Of a stretch of DNA of 64,000 bases, positions 19,501-29,056 are shown piece by piece. Source of the DNA: Sulfuriferula sp. (GTDB taxonomy: Bacteria > Pseudomonadota > Gammaproteobacteria > Burkholderiales > Sulfuriferulaceae). Positions within the stretch are counted from its first letter, which is position 1, and each line of letters begins with the position of its first letter. The notes beneath the pieces were generated by a model. The model saw only the letters and a list, made by a program, of their open reading frames with translations, was not told the DNA's origin and ran no database searches. A program made the translations under genes and the position numbers. The stretch is taken from positions 248,001-312,000 of the forward strand of contig JARLJL010000006.1 of assembly GCA_031291235.1 (NCBI GenBank), given 5' to 3'.

Positions 19501-20472
19501 TTAGTCATCCGCGCTGAACACGCGCCGGAAATCCCGCTGATATTTCTCTTCTGCAAATGCATCGAACCGAAGGCGAAGCGCCTGACGTACTTTGTTCTGA
19601 CGTTTTTCCAGCTTGCGCGACAGCGCCTCTGTTGCCGCCAGCGCACGCCGCAAGGTCCCGGTATCCGGCGCTACGGATTGCCGGAACGTTGCCAGAAATC
19701 CCATCTGCACCTGCAAATCCTGATATTCGCCGAGACTATCCTGCAAGCCCTTCAACGCCTTGACGGGCTGCCGCAATCCAGCGACAGGATACAGACTTTG
19801 AAACAATTCCATCAGATAACGTAATTTCTTGCAGGATTTGCGCAATTCGTGCAGATCCTGCGGCGAGCTGTCGGTATCGACAGCCTTGCCCTGTTTGATA
19901 ACACGCCGCAGCATGCGCCGTATACGTTGATTCGCCAGCGCCAGTACCGGATGTCGCGCATCGGGCAAACTGCTGCGCACCGTTGGCGGCGTATCGAGAT
20001 AGGCGTTCCAGGCCGTCATCAGCCGCGCATAGCGCGCCGATTCCAGGCTTGCAGACAGTTGCCGATGCGCCAGCAGCTGCCGGTGCCGAAAAAATTCGCG
20101 CAAAGGATCGAGTTCCTGTCCGAATCCGGCAAGCAGGCTGTTGTTATCGTCCATAAGATCGAGCAGATATACATCCAGATCGCGCGCCTCGCGCGTGATT
20201 TCGCCCAGCCAGGCAAATCCGTTATCAAGCCGCTGCCGGATGCGTTGCGGTATAGTGCCGCGGATCTGACCAAGCAGGGAGCGCTGGCGCCGTACGGCAA
20301 TGCGAAAATCGTGCAGGCATTCCGCATCTGTGCCTGCATGCACGCCAGCCTCATTGGCCTGCATCGCAGTCAGCAAATACCGCATGATAATGCGTACCGC
20401 CAGATCTGCACGCATCTCCGGCGTCAGGCGGGGAACCTGTCCGGACGCTGCCGCCTTGTTTGTACCTGCCAT
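19501..20472 (-). CDS. CHAD domain protein
   Basis: A 323-residue, mainly helical protein with a CHAD domain (about 20-300). CHAD domains carry conserved His, Lys and Arg residues and bind polyphosphate. The signature segments ECLHDFRIAVRRQRS (about 50) and HELRKSCKKLRYLMELFQ (about 205) are both visible. No CYTH triphosphatase domain is attached. It is upstream of the phosphoribosyltransferase gene in the same transcription unit. GGAAGG precedes the ATG. Confidence 0.88.
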   Translation of the reverse strand: MAGTNKAAASGQVPRLTPEMRADLAVRIIMRYLLTAMQANEAGVHAGTDAECLHDFRIAVRRQRSLLGQIRGTIPQRIRQRLDNGFAWLGEITREARDLDVYLLDLMDDNNSLLAGFGQELDPLREFFRHRQLLAHRQLSASLESARYARLMTAWNAYLDTPPTVRSSLPDARHPVLALANQRIRRMLRRVIKQGKAVDTDSSPQDLHELRKSCKKLRYLMELFQSLYPVAGLRQPVKALKGLQDSLGEYQDLQVQMGFLATFRQSVAPDTGTLRRALAATEALSRKLEKRQNKVRQALRLRFDAFAEEKYQRDFRRVFSADD

Positions 20473-20561
20473 AAACGCGCCTTCCCTCGTAAGCCGGGAA
20501 ACCGCCCCGACGACCCATCATGCCGGATCGCTCATCTGGCGACAAGCTGTATATCGTCGCG

Positions 20562-20756
20562 CTAGTGACGCGGCATCAGAAACTCGCAGCGGGGGTCCTT
20601 GAACGGTCCTATCGCTCTATCCCACCCCGGCCCCGGCGAAGTTTGCCGGCACACCAGTTCACCGGTGAGTTTGCTGCGCCAGCGATACCAGGCTGCCGGC
20701 CCGGCCCAGACTTGCGTACACATCAGCGACAACATCACTATTGCGATCAATTTCAT
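20562..20756 (-). CDS. Small secreted protein of unknown function
   Basis: A 64-residue protein with a clear signal peptide (MKLIAIVMLSLMCTQVWA, cleavage near residue 19). The mature part is about 45 residues with two Cys (VCRQ and RCEF) that could form a disulfide bond in the periplasm. AAGGTGA lies before the ATG; a TTG one codon upstream is also in frame. It starts about 15 bases after the ggt stop and probably shares its transcript. No family was recognised. Confidence 0.6.
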   Translation of the reverse strand: MKLIAIVMLSLMCTQVWAGPAAWYRWRSKLTGELVCRQTSPGPGWDRAIGPFKDPRCEFLMPRH

Positions 20757-20772
20757 CAATCACCTTTATCCA

Positions 20773-22518
20773 TCAATACCCTGCCGCCATGCCTTCGCGG
20801 CGCGGATCGACTCCGCCCAGCCAGCCGCCAGCCGTGCGCTGAATGCCATGCAGCCCGCTGTTGGCTTCTCCGATTTTGATCTCATGCCCCATGGATTGCA
20901 ATGCCGGTTGCAGAGCCTCCAGCGCGGTGCCTTGCTCCAGTTCGACAGGCCCGTTACGGCTACCGAAATTGGGCAGCGCTACCGCCTGCTGCATATCCAG
21001 ATGCCAGTCAAGCACGCCTATCAGCGTTTTGGCGACATAGTTGATAATGGTGCTGCCGCCCGGCGAACCGACAACATCCAGCAAGCGGTGTTGCCGGTCG
21101 AATACCAGTGTCGGCGTCATCGAGCTGCGCGGGCGCTTGCCGGGCTGCACGCGATTCGCCACCGGCCTGCCGTCCTGTTCGGGCGCAAACGAAAAATCGG
21201 TAAGCTCGTTATTCAGCAAAAACCCGTCTACCATATGCCGGCTGCCGAATGCATCCTCTATCGACGAGGTCATGGAAACCGCGTTACCCCAGCGATCAAC
21301 GATGGAAATATGGCTGGTAGAGGGCAATTCCAGCGCATTATCCCGGGCCATGCCGGTAATTGCGCCCGGCGGCGTACCGGGCGCGGCTACCGCCATGCTG
21401 TGTTGCGGATCGATCAGTGCAGCACGCTGCTGCAAATAGGTTTTATCGATCATGCCGGCAACCGGCGCCTTGACAAAATCGTCATCCGCCAGATACACGT
21501 TACGATCGGCAAATGCCAGCCGTTCGGCCTCGCTGACGAGATGTACCGCCGCGGCGCTCTCCGGTTGCAAGGCTGCCAGGTCGTACGATCCCAGGATACC
21601 CAATATCTGCAACAGCGTCACACCACCGGAGCTCGGCGGCGGCATACCGCACACCACGTAAATCCGGTAGTTGCCGCATACCGGCGTACGCAGTACAGCC
21701 CTATACCCGGCCAAGTCGGCCATGCTCATCAAACCGGGATTGGTCGGATGCGCGTGGACCGTAGCCACGATATCCCGCGCAATTTTCCCGGTATAAAACG
21801 CCTGCACACCGTGCTTCGCCACCTGCCGCAGCACCGCAGCCAGCTGCGGATTAACCAGCCGTTCACCCACGGCAATGGGCGTACCGTCGGCATGATAGAA
21901 ATACGCCCGCGCAGCCCCCTGCAACGGCAGATATTTGTCGCGCGCTACCAGCGCATGCAGACGCGGAGAAACGACGAATCCGCGCTCTGCAAGTTCAATG
22001 GCCGGCGCAAACAGCGTGCGCCATGGCAATTTACCCTGCTGCGCATGCGCCAGCGCCAGCATGCGCAAGGTACCGGGTACGCCTACCGATTTGCCGCCGA
22101 TCACCGCATGGTAAAAACTGACAGGCAAACCGTCCTCGCCCAGAAACATGTCCGCTGTCGCCGCAGCAGGTGCAGTCTCTCGCCCGTCGTAGGCCAGCAC
22201 CTTGTCGCGATCGTGCCGGTAATACAGCATGAATGCACCGCCGCCGACCCCGGAGGATTGGGGTTCGACCAGTGCCAGCACCATCTGCACGGCTATCGCC
22301 GCATCGACTGCGCTGCCGCCGCGCCGCAGCATCTCTACACCAGCTGCCGTAGCCAGCGGATTGGCCGCCACCACCATGGCGTGGCGGGCGACAACTGCCA
22401 CGTGCTGCTGTATACCGGTTGCCGCTTCCGGCGCTTCGTTACGGTCGGCTGCTCCGGCAGCGACCCCAAACAGCATGGCAAACGTCAGCAGACAATAGTT
22501 GATAACCCGCCTGTTCAT
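20773..22518 (-). CDS. ggt: Gamma-glutamyltransferase (glutathione hydrolase)
   Basis: A 581-residue periplasmic N-terminal nucleophile hydrolase that cleaves glutathione and other gamma-glutamyl compounds and matures by self-cleavage. It has a signal peptide, the [11 protein letters not shown] segment, the substrate-binding GRETAPAAA, and the self-processing site before the nucleophile Thr of STSHISIVD (about residue 385), followed by GNAVSMTSS and the [12 protein letters not shown] region. Three start codons are in frame: TTG 22548, ATG 22527 and ATG 22518. The GGAG at 22530-22533 is 11 bases from the last, which I use. It directly follows the HD-GYP gene. Confidence 0.93.
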   Translation of the reverse strand: MNRRVINYCLLTFAMLFGVAAGAADRNEAPEAATGIQQHVAVVARHAMVVAANPLATAAGVEMLRRGGSAVDAAIAVQMVLALVEPQSSGVGGGAFMLYYRHDRDKVLAYDGRETAPAAATADMFLGEDGLPVSFYHAVIGGKSVGVPGTLRMLALAHAQQGKLPWRTLFAPAIELAERGFVVSPRLHALVARDKYLPLQGAARAYFYHADGTPIAVGERLVNPQLAAVLRQVAKHGVQAFYTGKIARDIVATVHAHPTNPGLMSMADLAGYRAVLRTPVCGNYRIYVVCGMPPPSSGGVTLLQILGILGSYDLAALQPESAAAVHLVSEAERLAFADRNVYLADDDFVKAPVAGMIDKTYLQQRAALIDPQHSMAVAAPGTPPGAITGMARDNALELPSTSHISIVDRWGNAVSMTSSIEDAFGSRHMVDGFLLNNELTDFSFAPEQDGRPVANRVQPGKRPRSSMTPTLVFDRQHRLLDVVGSPGGSTIINYVAKTLIGVLDWHLDMQQAVALPNFGSRNGPVELEQGTALEALQPALQSMGHEIKIGEANSGLHGIQRTAGGWLGGVDPRREGMAAGY

Positions 22519-22540
22519 GCGCCGCATTGCTCCGTCCCTG

Positions 22541-24364
22541 TCATTCAAATGCGAAACCCCGTTCGGTAAAAGCGCTTATGCAGGCATCGACAACCTTGTC
22601 ATCATACAATGTCCCCTTGTGCGATCTGATTTCATCCAGCGCCACGTTCAGGCCCAGTGCGGGACGATACGGGCGATAGCCGAACATGGCCTCGACGACA
22701 TCGGCCACCATGAGTATTCTGGCCTCGAGGATGATATCGCCGTCCTTCAGTCCTTGCGGATACCCTGAACCGTCGAGCCGTTCATGGTGTTGCAGTACGG
22801 CCTGGGCAACCGGCCATGGGAAATCCAGATTTTTGAGGATGTCGTAACCCGCCTGAGGGTGCGTTTTCATCATTTCGTATTCCAGCACGGTGAGCTTACC
22901 CGGTTTGGTCAGAATTTCCGCCGGTATCGCCACTTTGCCGAGGTCGTGCAAATGGCCGATGACATACAGACCTTCGAGTTGGCGTTCCGGCAGCCCCATT
23001 GCCTTGCCGATCGCACCGGCCAATAGGGCGACCCGGCTTTCATGCCCGGCTGTATAGGGGTCGCGCAATTCCACTATGCGGGAAATAGCCTCTACCGTAC
23101 TATCCAGCGATTTCTTCAGATTGGCCAGGGTGGCATTGAGTTTGTGGCCCAAACGCAAGGTGTTCACCCCGATCGCAACATCGCCGGCTATGTCGCCCAG
23201 AAACTCCACCATATCTGTATCGAACATGCTCTGCCGGCCGGAGAACACCAGCAACGAACCGATAATCGCCTGATCCGCAGACAGCGGCACTGCAGCAGCC
23301 GATTTGATACCCAGTTGCAGCACTATGTCGCGCCAGTCGGCAAGCTGTTCGTCCGTTTCCGCATTATCGATGATGATGGGTTTCATCCCCGCTACTGCAT
23401 TCGCAAACAGGCCGCAATACTGTACTGGCTCGTCGCAACGTGCCCGCATGGCGGCAAATTCGGCATCGCTGATGCCGGCCCAGGCTACGGGAGCCGGCTT
23501 GAGATTTTCCCGCTTGAGCGCAATTAGTACCACGACGACATCGTCGAGTTTTTTCAGGGAATCGCATACCGACTGGAACAGTCGCTGCTCACTGTCGGCG
23601 ACCAGCAGATATTCATTGATATCGCGCTGTATCAGCAGCATGGCGTTCAGTTTTTTGACCTTGAATTCGTTTGCCTTGAGCTCGGTGATATCAAGCATGA
23701 CAATACGAAAAACCTCGCTTTCCTGCACATAATAAACATACTGTTCGTAGGCTGTGACATCAAGCATAATTTCGCGCATGATTTCTGATTGCGCTTGCTG
23801 CCGGAAACCGGCGATGATGTCCGTAAGCCCGACAAGCACGGGATGCGCCATACCCATCGCGGACATATCCGGGAAGCTCCGTTCGGCTGCAGGATTAAGG
23901 TAAGTCAGCACGCCGGCCATATCCAGCTCAATGAGCGGACTCGGATTCATGCGAGGAAAGGATGCCAGCCGCAATATTTCCTGCTGGCCTTGCTGCCGCT
24001 CCACTGCAAGACGAATATGCTGCAGCAGATTATCGATATTGTAGGGCTTCAATAAATAGGAGAAGGCCCCCTGATTGGTCGCCGCTATGGCCGACTCCAT
24101 CGCGGCATGTCCGGTCAGGATAATAGCTTCGGTGAGCGGCGACCTGGTTTTGATCTCTGACATCACCGTCAGCCCGGACATGTCCGGCAGTTTAAGATCG
24201 ATCAGCGCCACGCTGACAAAATCGCATTGCGATTGCAGTATGCCTGCAGCACCGTCTGCTGCTACCGCTACCTCGTACCCTTTCGTCCGCAGAATGTCGG
24301 CAAGCGTTTTCCGTAGATTCGGATCATCGTCTATTACCAGCAATTTGGGCGATTTATTCATCAT
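22541..24364 (-). CDS. REC-PAS-GAF-HD-GYP response regulator (c-di-GMP phosphodiesterase)
   Basis: A 607-residue soluble response regulator. Receiver (about 5-120) with phospho-acceptor Asp in [12 protein letters not shown] (about 135-235); GAF (about 260-400); HD-GYP (about 420-600). The metal/catalytic motifs HLHDLGK and [11 protein letters not shown] are intact, so it should degrade c-di-GMP to pGpG/GMP. Its REC-PAS part is strongly similar to that of the next upstream gene, a GGDEF cyclase, with which it shares a 4-base ATGA overlap. The pair looks like a duplicated receiver carrying opposite outputs. Confidence 0.93.
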   Translation of the reverse strand: MMNKSPKLLVIDDDPNLRKTLADILRTKGYEVAVAADGAAGILQSQCDFVSVALIDLKLPDMSGLTVMSEIKTRSPLTEAIILTGHAAMESAIAATNQGAFSYLLKPYNIDNLLQHIRLAVERQQGQQEILRLASFPRMNPSPLIELDMAGVLTYLNPAAERSFPDMSAMGMAHPVLVGLTDIIAGFRQQAQSEIMREIMLDVTAYEQYVYYVQESEVFRIVMLDITELKANEFKVKKLNAMLLIQRDINEYLLVADSEQRLFQSVCDSLKKLDDVVVVLIALKRENLKPAPVAWAGISDAEFAAMRARCDEPVQYCGLFANAVAGMKPIIIDNAETDEQLADWRDIVLQLGIKSAAAVPLSADQAIIGSLLVFSGRQSMFDTDMVEFLGDIAGDVAIGVNTLRLGHKLNATLANLKKSLDSTVEAISRIVELRDPYTAGHESRVALLAGAIGKAMGLPERQLEGLYVIGHLHDLGKVAIPAEILTKPGKLTVLEYEMMKTHPQAGYDILKNLDFPWPVAQAVLQHHERLDGSGYPQGLKDGDIILEARILMVADVVEAMFGYRPYRPALGLNVALDEIRSHKGTLYDDKVVDACISAFTERGFAFE

Positions 24365-25584
24365 GTCGAATTAACCAGCTTCTCACGCACCAATGTTTCA
24401 ACACGATTTCTGCCATTCTGTTTGGCCAGATACAGCGCATCGTCTACACGCTTCAATAATGCGTTCAGATTATCTTCTGGATCATATTCGCTCACGCCGA
24501 AACTGACGGTCAAATGCTCTGCCTTGTCGAACCGGTAATCGGCTATGACCAGACGCAGCTTGTCCGCTGCAGCGAAAGCCGCCGCCAGATTCGCCTGCGG
24601 CATCAGCAGCATGAATTCCTCGCCGCCCCAGCGCGCCACGACGTCGACAGTACGGATATTCTGCTTCACCAGACGCGTAAGTGCCTGCAACACATAGTCG
24701 CCGACATCGTGACCGTAACTGTCGTTCACTCGCTTGAAGAAATCGATGTCATACATCACCAGCGATAACGGGGTATTGTAGCGCTTTGCACGCGCCACTT
24801 CGGCGGTCAGTATCGAGGTAAATTCCCTGCGATTAAAGATGCCGGTCAGGCTGTCAGTCGTGGCCAGAAGATGGATAGCCGCCTCGTCGCGCTTGCGCTG
24901 GGTAATATCCAGCGCATAAATACGGATCAGGTCGACCTCCTGTACATAGGAGATATGCAGTTCGTAAACTGCCGTATCGAGCTCGACCTCGTGCACGATT
25001 TCGCACATCTGCCGGTTCTCGCGCAAAGCTGCAATTTGTGCAGGTAAGCCGCCGATCAACGGATGCGACAGCCCCGCCACAGCCAGGTCGGGGAACAGTC
25101 TGGCTGCTGCCGGATTGATATAGGTAATATTCCCACTAGCATCCAGCTCAATCACGGGACTGGGCAACAATCTCGGGAACGAGGCCAAACGCAGTATTTC
25201 TTCCTGCGCCTGCTGGCGTTCCACACCGTGCTGGATATTCAATAACAGTTCATCCATCTGGTAAGGCTTGAGCAGATAGGAAAATGCACCTTTTTTGGTC
25301 GCCTCGATCGCGGTCTCCATCGAAGCGTGCCCAGTCAGGATAATCGCCTCCGTCAGCGGCGCCACAGCCTTAATGCGCGCCATCACCTCGAGGCCATTCA
25401 TGTCGGGAAGCTTAAGGTCGATCAACGCCAGATTGATTGCAGCGCCTTCTACTGCGGCAATGGCTTCCGTGCCGGTAGCGGCTACAACCGTATCGTAGCC
25501 TTTTATTTTCAGAATATCGGCAAGCGTTTTCCTGAGGTTCAAGTCATCGTCGATGATCAGTATTTTGGCTTTCGTTTTCATCAT
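24361..25584 (-). CDS. REC-PAS-GGDEF response regulator (diguanylate cyclase)
   Basis: A 407-residue response regulator: receiver (about 5-120; acceptor Asp in ALIDLKLPD), PAS (about 135-235) and GGDEF (about 240-400). The catalytic motif is GGEEF with an RTVD inhibitory site five residues before it, so the cyclase should be active and feedback-controlled. Its first 230 residues match the HD-GYP protein closely, including [17 protein letters not shown] and LASFPR. Phosphorylation is expected from one or more of the three kinases in the cluster. Confidence 0.93.
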   Translation of the reverse strand: MMKTKAKILIIDDDLNLRKTLADILKIKGYDTVVAATGTEAIAAVEGAAINLALIDLKLPDMNGLEVMARIKAVAPLTEAIILTGHASMETAIEATKKGAFSYLLKPYQMDELLLNIQHGVERQQAQEEILRLASFPRLLPSPVIELDASGNITYINPAAARLFPDLAVAGLSHPLIGGLPAQIAALRENRQMCEIVHEVELDTAVYELHISYVQEVDLIRIYALDITQRKRDEAAIHLLATTDSLTGIFNRREFTSILTAEVARAKRYNTPLSLVMYDIDFFKRVNDSYGHDVGDYVLQALTRLVKQNIRTVDVVARWGGEEFMLLMPQANLAAAFAAADKLRLVIADYRFDKAEHLTVSFGVSEYDPEDNLNALLKRVDDALYLAKQNGRNRVETLVREKLVNST

Positions 25585-25610
25585 GAAATACCAATGGTTA
25601 TACTTACAGT

Positions 25611-26357
25611 CTATGCTGAAATCAATGCATTCTGCAATTTCTTCACCCTGATTTCATCGATCAGCTGGAACAGCGCCTCGGTTTCAAAAGGCTTGTACAG
25701 AAAGGTATAAGCACCCAGCTGGCTGGCCTTTTCTATGGATTTTCCCATTTCGTCGCGGTATCCGGTCATCATCACCACTGGTTTGTTCGGATATCTGGCC
25801 TGTATCTGCTTGAGCACTTCTACTCCGTCTACCGTACCCAGTTTAAGATCGAGCACGACCACCAGCTTGTAGTTATTTTCCAGATGCTCCATTACCTTGC
25901 GCGGTTCGGTTTCCGTTTCGACTTCGTACCCTCGCAGCGTCAATATGTCTTTCAGGGTTTTACCGAAAGCGGGGTCGTCATCCACCACCAGTATATTTTC
26001 TTCCTTGTGCAGCAGCGAGAGGAATGACAATACCATTTGAAAATTAAGCGGTTTGGAAAGCACCGCATACGCCCCGGCACGCTTGGCTTCTTCCGTCACT
26101 TCCCCGGTTGCATAAGCGCTCACCAGCACAACGGGCAGCGCAGGCAAGATTTCCTTCATTTGCCGCAGCGCCTCTACCCCGCTGATGCCGGGCATCCTGA
26201 TATCCATCAGCACGCAATCGGGCGGGTCGCTTTTCACCAGCGCTACCCCCTCTTCACCAGTATAGGCTGTAATCACCTCATGGCCTTTGATTTTCAGGAT
26301 ATCAGCAGTCGTTTTTACGATGCGCCGGTCATCGTCCACCACCAGAATTTTCATCAT
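25611..26357 (-). CDS. Double-receiver (REC-REC) protein
   Basis: A 248-residue protein made only of two receiver domains (about 2-118 and 122-240). Both keep the acceptor Asp: CVLMDIRMPG in the first and VVVLDLKLGT in the second, plus the acidic pairs (VDDD) and the C-terminal Lys (SKP, YKP). With no output domain it may shuttle phosphate between kinases and the two c-di-GMP regulators or act as a phosphate sink. It lies between the kinases and the output regulators, in the same direction. GGAGA precedes the ATG. Confidence 0.9.
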   Translation of the reverse strand: MMKILVVDDDRRIVKTTADILKIKGHEVITAYTGEEGVALVKSDPPDCVLMDIRMPGISGVEALRQMKEILPALPVVLVSAYATGEVTEEAKRAGAYAVLSKPLNFQMVLSFLSLLHKEENILVVDDDPAFGKTLKDILTLRGYEVETETEPRKVMEHLENNYKLVVVLDLKLGTVDGVEVLKQIQARYPNKPVVMMTGYRDEMGKSIEKASQLGAYTFLYKPFETEALFQLIDEIRVKKLQNALISA

Positions 26358-26401
26358 TCGTCTCCAGTATTATCGTTGTTCCTGCCCAGGCTGAAGCACA
26401 T

Positions 26402-27184
26402 TCATTCAGACCCCGCCGGCAAGATAATGGTAAACGTCGCCCCTTTGCCTGATTCGCTGTTCACAGCCACCTTGCCGCCATTGGCCTGCGTCAGGTTTTT
26501 CACGACTGCAAGCCCCAATCCTATGCGCCGCGTCTTGGTCGTAAACAACGGTTGAAACAGCCTGTTCTGCTGCTCCGGCGCAATGCCGGCACCGCTGTCG
26601 TGGATGTCGATGCGCACACTATGCGCTTGCTTATCTTCGCTTGCCGTAATCTCCAGCAGGCCACCTTGAGGCATCGCTTCCACGGCGTTGGTCACCAGAT
26701 TCCACAAGACCTGCTGCATCTGCGCCGGATCGACCCGGATGGCGGATAGCGTTTCCGGGATATGCTGTCTGACATCCACATCGGCGGGGATCTGGCATCG
26801 GGGCAAAGTCTGCGCAATCAGCGCAGCAACATCGACGATATCGGTTTGCGGCGGTTTGGTGCGAACGGCATCCAGCAAGTCGGACACAATGCGCTCGGCT
26901 TCAGCGATTTCGCCGTTAATAATGCCCAGATACTCTTTGACCGTAGCGTCCGCCTCCGCCAGCACCGTCTGCAGGAAATACACGGCGTTGTTAATCACGC
27001 CCAGCGGGTTACGCAGTTCATGGCCGACGATGTCCGCTACCTGGGCAAGCAGCGCCAACTTTTCATGACGTATCAATTCTTCCTGCGCTGCCAAATCAGC
27101 CGCATGGCGCTGTTTATCGGATTGAAGCTGCTGTTCCAGCTTAGTAATTTTTCGCTGCAATTCAACACAATTATCATCTATCAT
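26402..27184 (-). CDS. Soluble sensor histidine kinase
   Basis: A 260-residue cytosolic kinase with no membrane segment. A short coiled-coil (about 8-40) leads into HisKA, with phospho-acceptor His55 in GHELRNPLG, and HATPase (N-box NLVTNAVEAM, G1 DSGAG, G2 GLGLAVV). With no sensor domain, input may come through partners. The frame is open to 27220, but GGAGG at 27188-27192 is only one base from ATG 27187 and four from ATG 27184, so the latter is preferred. The core closely resembles the two larger kinases upstream, indicating local duplication. Confidence 0.87.
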   Translation of the reverse strand: MIDDNCVELQRKITKLEQQLQSDKQRHAADLAAQEELIRHEKLALLAQVADIVGHELRNPLGVINNAVYFLQTVLAEADATVKEYLGIINGEIAEAERIVSDLLDAVRTKPPQTDIVDVAALIAQTLPRCQIPADVDVRQHIPETLSAIRVDPAQMQQVLWNLVTNAVEAMPQGGLLEITASEDKQAHSVRIDIHDSGAGIAPEQQNRLFQPLFTTKTRRIGLGLAVVKNLTQANGGKVAVNSESGKGATFTIILPAGSE

Positions 27185-27225
27185 CATGCCTCCGATGAAA
27201 ACCCGTTGTCTGTTCAACACCTCGT

Positions 27226-29007
27226 CTACTCAGATTGCTGCAGCACCGCAGGCAATACAAGCGTGAATGTCGTTCCCTTACCAAGCTCGCTTTGCACGCT
27301 CAAATTGCCGTTGTTGGCCTCTACCAGATTTCTCACGACGACCAGCCCCAACCCGATACCACGAGATTTGGTCGTAAACATGGGCTGAAACAGCTTGGCG
27401 AGATGCTCGGGAGCAATGCCGACACCGCTATCGCGTACGCTAACGGCAACGGTGTTCGCTTCGTCATTTGCAACGGCGCGAATTTCCAGCGTCCCCCCAT
27501 CCGGCATGGCATCGACACTGTTATCTATCAGGTTGCGCAGTGCCTGTTGCAGCTGTAGCGAATCAACCAATATGGCTGGCAGCGCGTCGGGCAAGCTCAG
27601 TATCACCTTGACCGTAGCAGGAATGTCACAATGGCTCAATGTCAGATTTACCAGCGTCGCAACTTGCACAATTGTAGTATGTGGCGGATTGGTGCGAACG
27701 GCATCCAGCAAACCCGACACAATGCGCTCAGCTCCGGCAATCTCGTTCCTGATGATCTCCAGATATTCCCTGGTTACCTCATCGGTATCAGGCCGCACCG
27801 TCTGCAGGTAATAAACGGCATTGCTTATCACACCCAGCGGGTTGCGCAATTCATTGCCGACGTTTTCTGCCATTTGCCCCAGCATCGCCAGTTTTTCCTT
27901 GTGCACCAGCCGATCCTGCGCTTCCCGCAATTGCTGCGTCATGATGTTGAAATTATTGGCCAGCTCGCCTAGCTCGTCTTTGCCCTGCACCGCCAGCTTT
28001 TCGCTGAAATCGCCGCTGGATACACGTTTCACGCCTTTGAGTAACTGGGATAACGGCCGCAAAAAAATCCGGCCCAGTATTGCCAGCAATATCGCTTGCA
28101 GTAGCAGGATAATAAACACCAGCATGGATGTGTTCCGCGCCATTTCCGAGATAGGCGCAAATACCGTGGTTAACGGTTGTTCCATCAGCAGTATCCAGCC
28201 GCTGCCGCGATAATCCTGCATACCGCCTTGTTTCAGTTCCACAGTCAGTATTTCGCCTGCACCATAAGAAAAATTGGTGGTTATCCCATAACTTGCCGTA
28301 CCGTTTTTCATCGCTGGTTGTGCAAGTAGCGGTATACGCAACGGGATATGCGCATCCTTGCTGCGATGGCCGATCACATTTCCCTGATAATCCAGCAAAT
28401 GGACTTGTGCAGCGGGATCTACATGGTCAAGTATGCTTTGAATAGAGGACCAGAGATATTGCGCAATGACGACCCCCACTATTTTCTTGGCATCATCCCG
28501 GGCATAAACTGGCGCAGCGAAGATCACGAATGGCTGATGCGTTCGCGGGCAGAGAATCTGCCCGGAATAATAGAGTTCACCCTTCAGGGCACGATCGAAA
28601 CCGATCTTATTAGCGGGATAGGCTGAAATAAGCACTTCCTCACCCAAAGGTTTAGGGCCAAACAACGCATGCCCCTTTCGATCGTAGACCATCAAGGCCC
28701 GCCATGGGCCGGTCAAACGCGCCCGCTCCGCCAACTCGGCTTTTAACCGCACTGACACCGGTTTCTGCGGATGTTCCACCGCATCGCGCAACAACTCATC
28801 TGCTGCAATCATGCTGACATCCAGATAAGCCCGATACATGGTCGTATCGATTTCGCGCATAATGCTGGTAGCGTTTTGCACTTGTTCATGCACGATATGA
28901 TCCTGCAATAGCGAACGCGCTTCCAGAAACACAGCGGCGCCAAGTAACGGCCCTACGATCAGCGATAGCGCCGTCGCACTCAAGCCGATTTTGACTGCAA
29001 ATTTCAT
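27226..29007 (-). CDS. Membrane histidine kinase homologue with dCache/HAMP; phospho-acceptor His replaced by Asn
   Basis: A 593-residue membrane protein: TM1 (about 7-28), large periplasmic Cache-like domain (about 30-285), TM2 (about 290-312), HAMP (about 313-365), HisKA-like, HATPase. The H-box reads VGNELRNPLG: residue 385 is Asn (AAT) where both sibling kinases have His. The ATP-binding boxes NLIDNSVDAM, DSGVG and GLGLVVV are intact. It may thus be a signalling pseudokinase or phosphorylate a partner in trans. The frame is open to 29127, overlapping the upstream gene; ATG 29007 gives a normal N-terminus before TM1. Confidence 0.88.
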   Translation of the reverse strand: MKFAVKIGLSATALSLIVGPLLGAAVFLEARSLLQDHIVHEQVQNATSIMREIDTTMYRAYLDVSMIAADELLRDAVEHPQKPVSVRLKAELAERARLTGPWRALMVYDRKGHALFGPKPLGEEVLISAYPANKIGFDRALKGELYYSGQILCPRTHQPFVIFAAPVYARDDAKKIVGVVIAQYLWSSIQSILDHVDPAAQVHLLDYQGNVIGHRSKDAHIPLRIPLLAQPAMKNGTASYGITTNFSYGAGEILTVELKQGGMQDYRGSGWILLMEQPLTTVFAPISEMARNTSMLVFIILLLQAILLAILGRIFLRPLSQLLKGVKRVSSGDFSEKLAVQGKDELGELANNFNIMTQQLREAQDRLVHKEKLAMLGQMAENVGNELRNPLGVISNAVYYLQTVRPDTDEVTREYLEIIRNEIAGAERIVSGLLDAVRTNPPHTTIVQVATLVNLTLSHCDIPATVKVILSLPDALPAILVDSLQLQQALRNLIDNSVDAMPDGGTLEIRAVANDEANTVAVSVRDSGVGIAPEHLAKLFQPMFTTKSRGIGLGLVVVRNLVEANNGNLSVQSELGKGTTFTLVLPAVLQQSE

Positions 29008-29056
29008 TCGGCTACCCGCTGCATTTGCGTCGGCGAAGTCGGGATCGACATCATAG

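Noticed and set aside
20599-22569. 656-codon open frame on plus opposite ggt
   Set aside because: It is the antisense of ggt; His/Arg/Gln-rich composition typical of shadow frames in GC-rich DNA.
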